52,822 bases of DNA from NCBI GenBank assembly GCA_002816585.1, contig MUCT01000026.1:1-52822 (forward strand). The letters are read 5' to 3'. Position numbers and translations under genes: made by a program. Positions within the stretch are counted from its first letter, which is position 1; each line of letters begins with the position of its first letter. The DNA is from SAR202 cluster bacterium Io17-Chloro-G6. Its GTDB lineage: Bacteria; Chloroflexota; Dehalococcoidia; UBA3495. Positions 52,441-52,822 of the stretch are shown one piece after another. Below the pieces are notes generated by a model. The model was not told the DNA's origin. It made no database searches and saw nothing but the letters and a program-made list of their open reading frames with translations.

Positions 52441-52707
52441 ATGTTGAAATCGTTTATCGCAGCAAACATAACGGATGCAATCTCAACAGTGCACGCCCTG
52501 CCTTACGGCGGTTTCGAAGGCAACCCGCTATTAGCTGCTGGAATCCATTCCATCGGCCTGGAACCAACTCTGATACTGAAAGTCATCGCGGCAATAGCTA
52601 TCGGCCTGATACTCGCGAAACGGGGCAAGGTACACTTGCTAAAGTGGCCCACTCTCGTAATTGTCATGATCGCCGTATCAAACAGCATACACCCGTATTT
52701 ACTATAG
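52441..52707 (+). CDS. DUF5658-like small membrane protein
   Basis: An 88-residue integral membrane protein with three hydrophobic segments. The N-terminal ITDAISTVHAL and GGFEGNPLLAAGI match the DxxST...EANPL pattern of DUF5658 proteins, followed by ILKVIAAIAIGLILAKRG and a last segment. The function is unknown. The ATG at 52441 has no strong Shine-Dalgarno. A tandem repeat begins 15 bases after the stop. Confidence 0.7.
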   Translation: MLKSFIAANITDAISTVHALPYGGFEGNPLLAAGIHSIGLEPTLILKVIAAIAIGLILAKRGKVHLLKWPTLVIVMIAVSNSIHPYLL

Positions 52708-52722
52708 AAAACTTGGGTAAAA

Positions 52723-52822
52723 TCGCCGATACACCTTCTATCGCTGATACACCTTCCGTCGCCGATACACCTTCCGTCGCCGATACACCTTCCGTCGCCG
52801 ATACACCTTCCGTCGCCGATAC
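52723..52822. repeat. 18-bp tandem repeat, cut by the window end
   Basis: Five full units of TCGCCGATACACCTTCCG (the first two with small changes) and a partial sixth run into the window end. The unit is a multiple of three; in the frame from a TTG at 52713 it encodes repeated ADTPSV. The array may continue beyond the window, and its true length cannot be judged here. Confidence 0.9.

Noticed and set aside
1..52822. CRISPR array, phage, integrase or transposase
   Set aside because: No spaced direct repeats of CRISPR type and no integrase, transposase or phage structural motif was found; the only tandem array (52723 on) has no spacers.

Overview
The window looks like a chromosomal segment of an uncultured Chloroflexota bacterium, most likely a Dehalococcoidia/SAR202-type lineage. 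This is an inference from gene content: three family III CoA-transferases, an LLM-type flavin oxidoreductase, a FAD-PCMH oxidase, two tandem Gfo/Idh/MocA oxidoreductases, a paired FAS1-like/MaoC hydratase, a DUF1800/DUF1501 pair, Thr/Pro-rich lipoproteins, and a primosome operon with a DnaD-domain protein and a DnaC-like loader. The DNA is moderately GC-rich and has no phage, plasmid, transposase or CRISPR signature. No 16S rRNA or other decisive marker is present.

Layout. 1-4.4 kb: the cut end of a response regulator, a P-II protein, a GNAT acetyltransferase, a lipoprotein cytochrome c with a His-rich tail, a small zinc-ribbon gene broken by an in-frame TAG, and a CoA-transferase. 4.6-12.7 kb: an asparaginase-family protein (minus), then a plus-strand housekeeping run: PIN/TRAM membrane protein, ispD, ispF, cysS, a FAD-linked oxidase and an LLM oxidoreductase. 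12.8-19.6 kb: a small gene with its own promoter and terminator, an ornithine-cyclodeaminase-like gene, a D-2-hydroxyacid dehydrogenase, tRNA-Ser(GGA), a Rieske ferredoxin, signal peptidase I, an SMP-30 protein, an AHSA1 protein, and a junction where a retropepsin-like gene runs into a truncated DJ-1/PfpI gene beside tRNA-Met(CAT). 19.7-29.2 kb: two CoA-transferases, a PfkB kinase, a DUF192 lipoprotein, the FAS1-like/MaoC pair with a small partner, a second S26 peptidase, the Gfo/Idh/MocA pair, and a 58-residue DUF1059 gene. 29.2-35.6 kb: an arsR-AHSA1 operon whose second gene is frameshifted, a lipoprotein with an M23-like fold, and the minus-strand operon rplI-dnaB-dnaD-loader. 35.9-46.1 kb: TenA, DUF1801, a methyltransferase, an NHL-repeat protein, the DUF1501/DUF1800 pair, an Fpg-type glycosylase, a phosphoesterase, a decayed anchor remnant and two SDR dehydrogenases. 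46.3-52.8 kb: a 969-residue secreted repeat protein, a ferredoxin, a response regulator, an amidohydrolase, a frameshifted SnoaL-like gene, a DUF5658-like membrane protein, and an 18-bp tandem repeat cut by the window end.

No wholly new multi-gene system is evident. The strongest oddities are: a DnaC-like loader with two complete tandem AAA+ units; an arsR gene with a near-consensus promoter, an apparently leaderless mRNA and a perfect 24-bp palindrome centred on its start codon; a zinc-ribbon gene with an in-frame TAG; two further single-base frameshifts in short conserved genes; and an asparaginase-family protein lacking the catalytic Asp. The three broken genes could be real decay or assembly errors, and only reads would tell.
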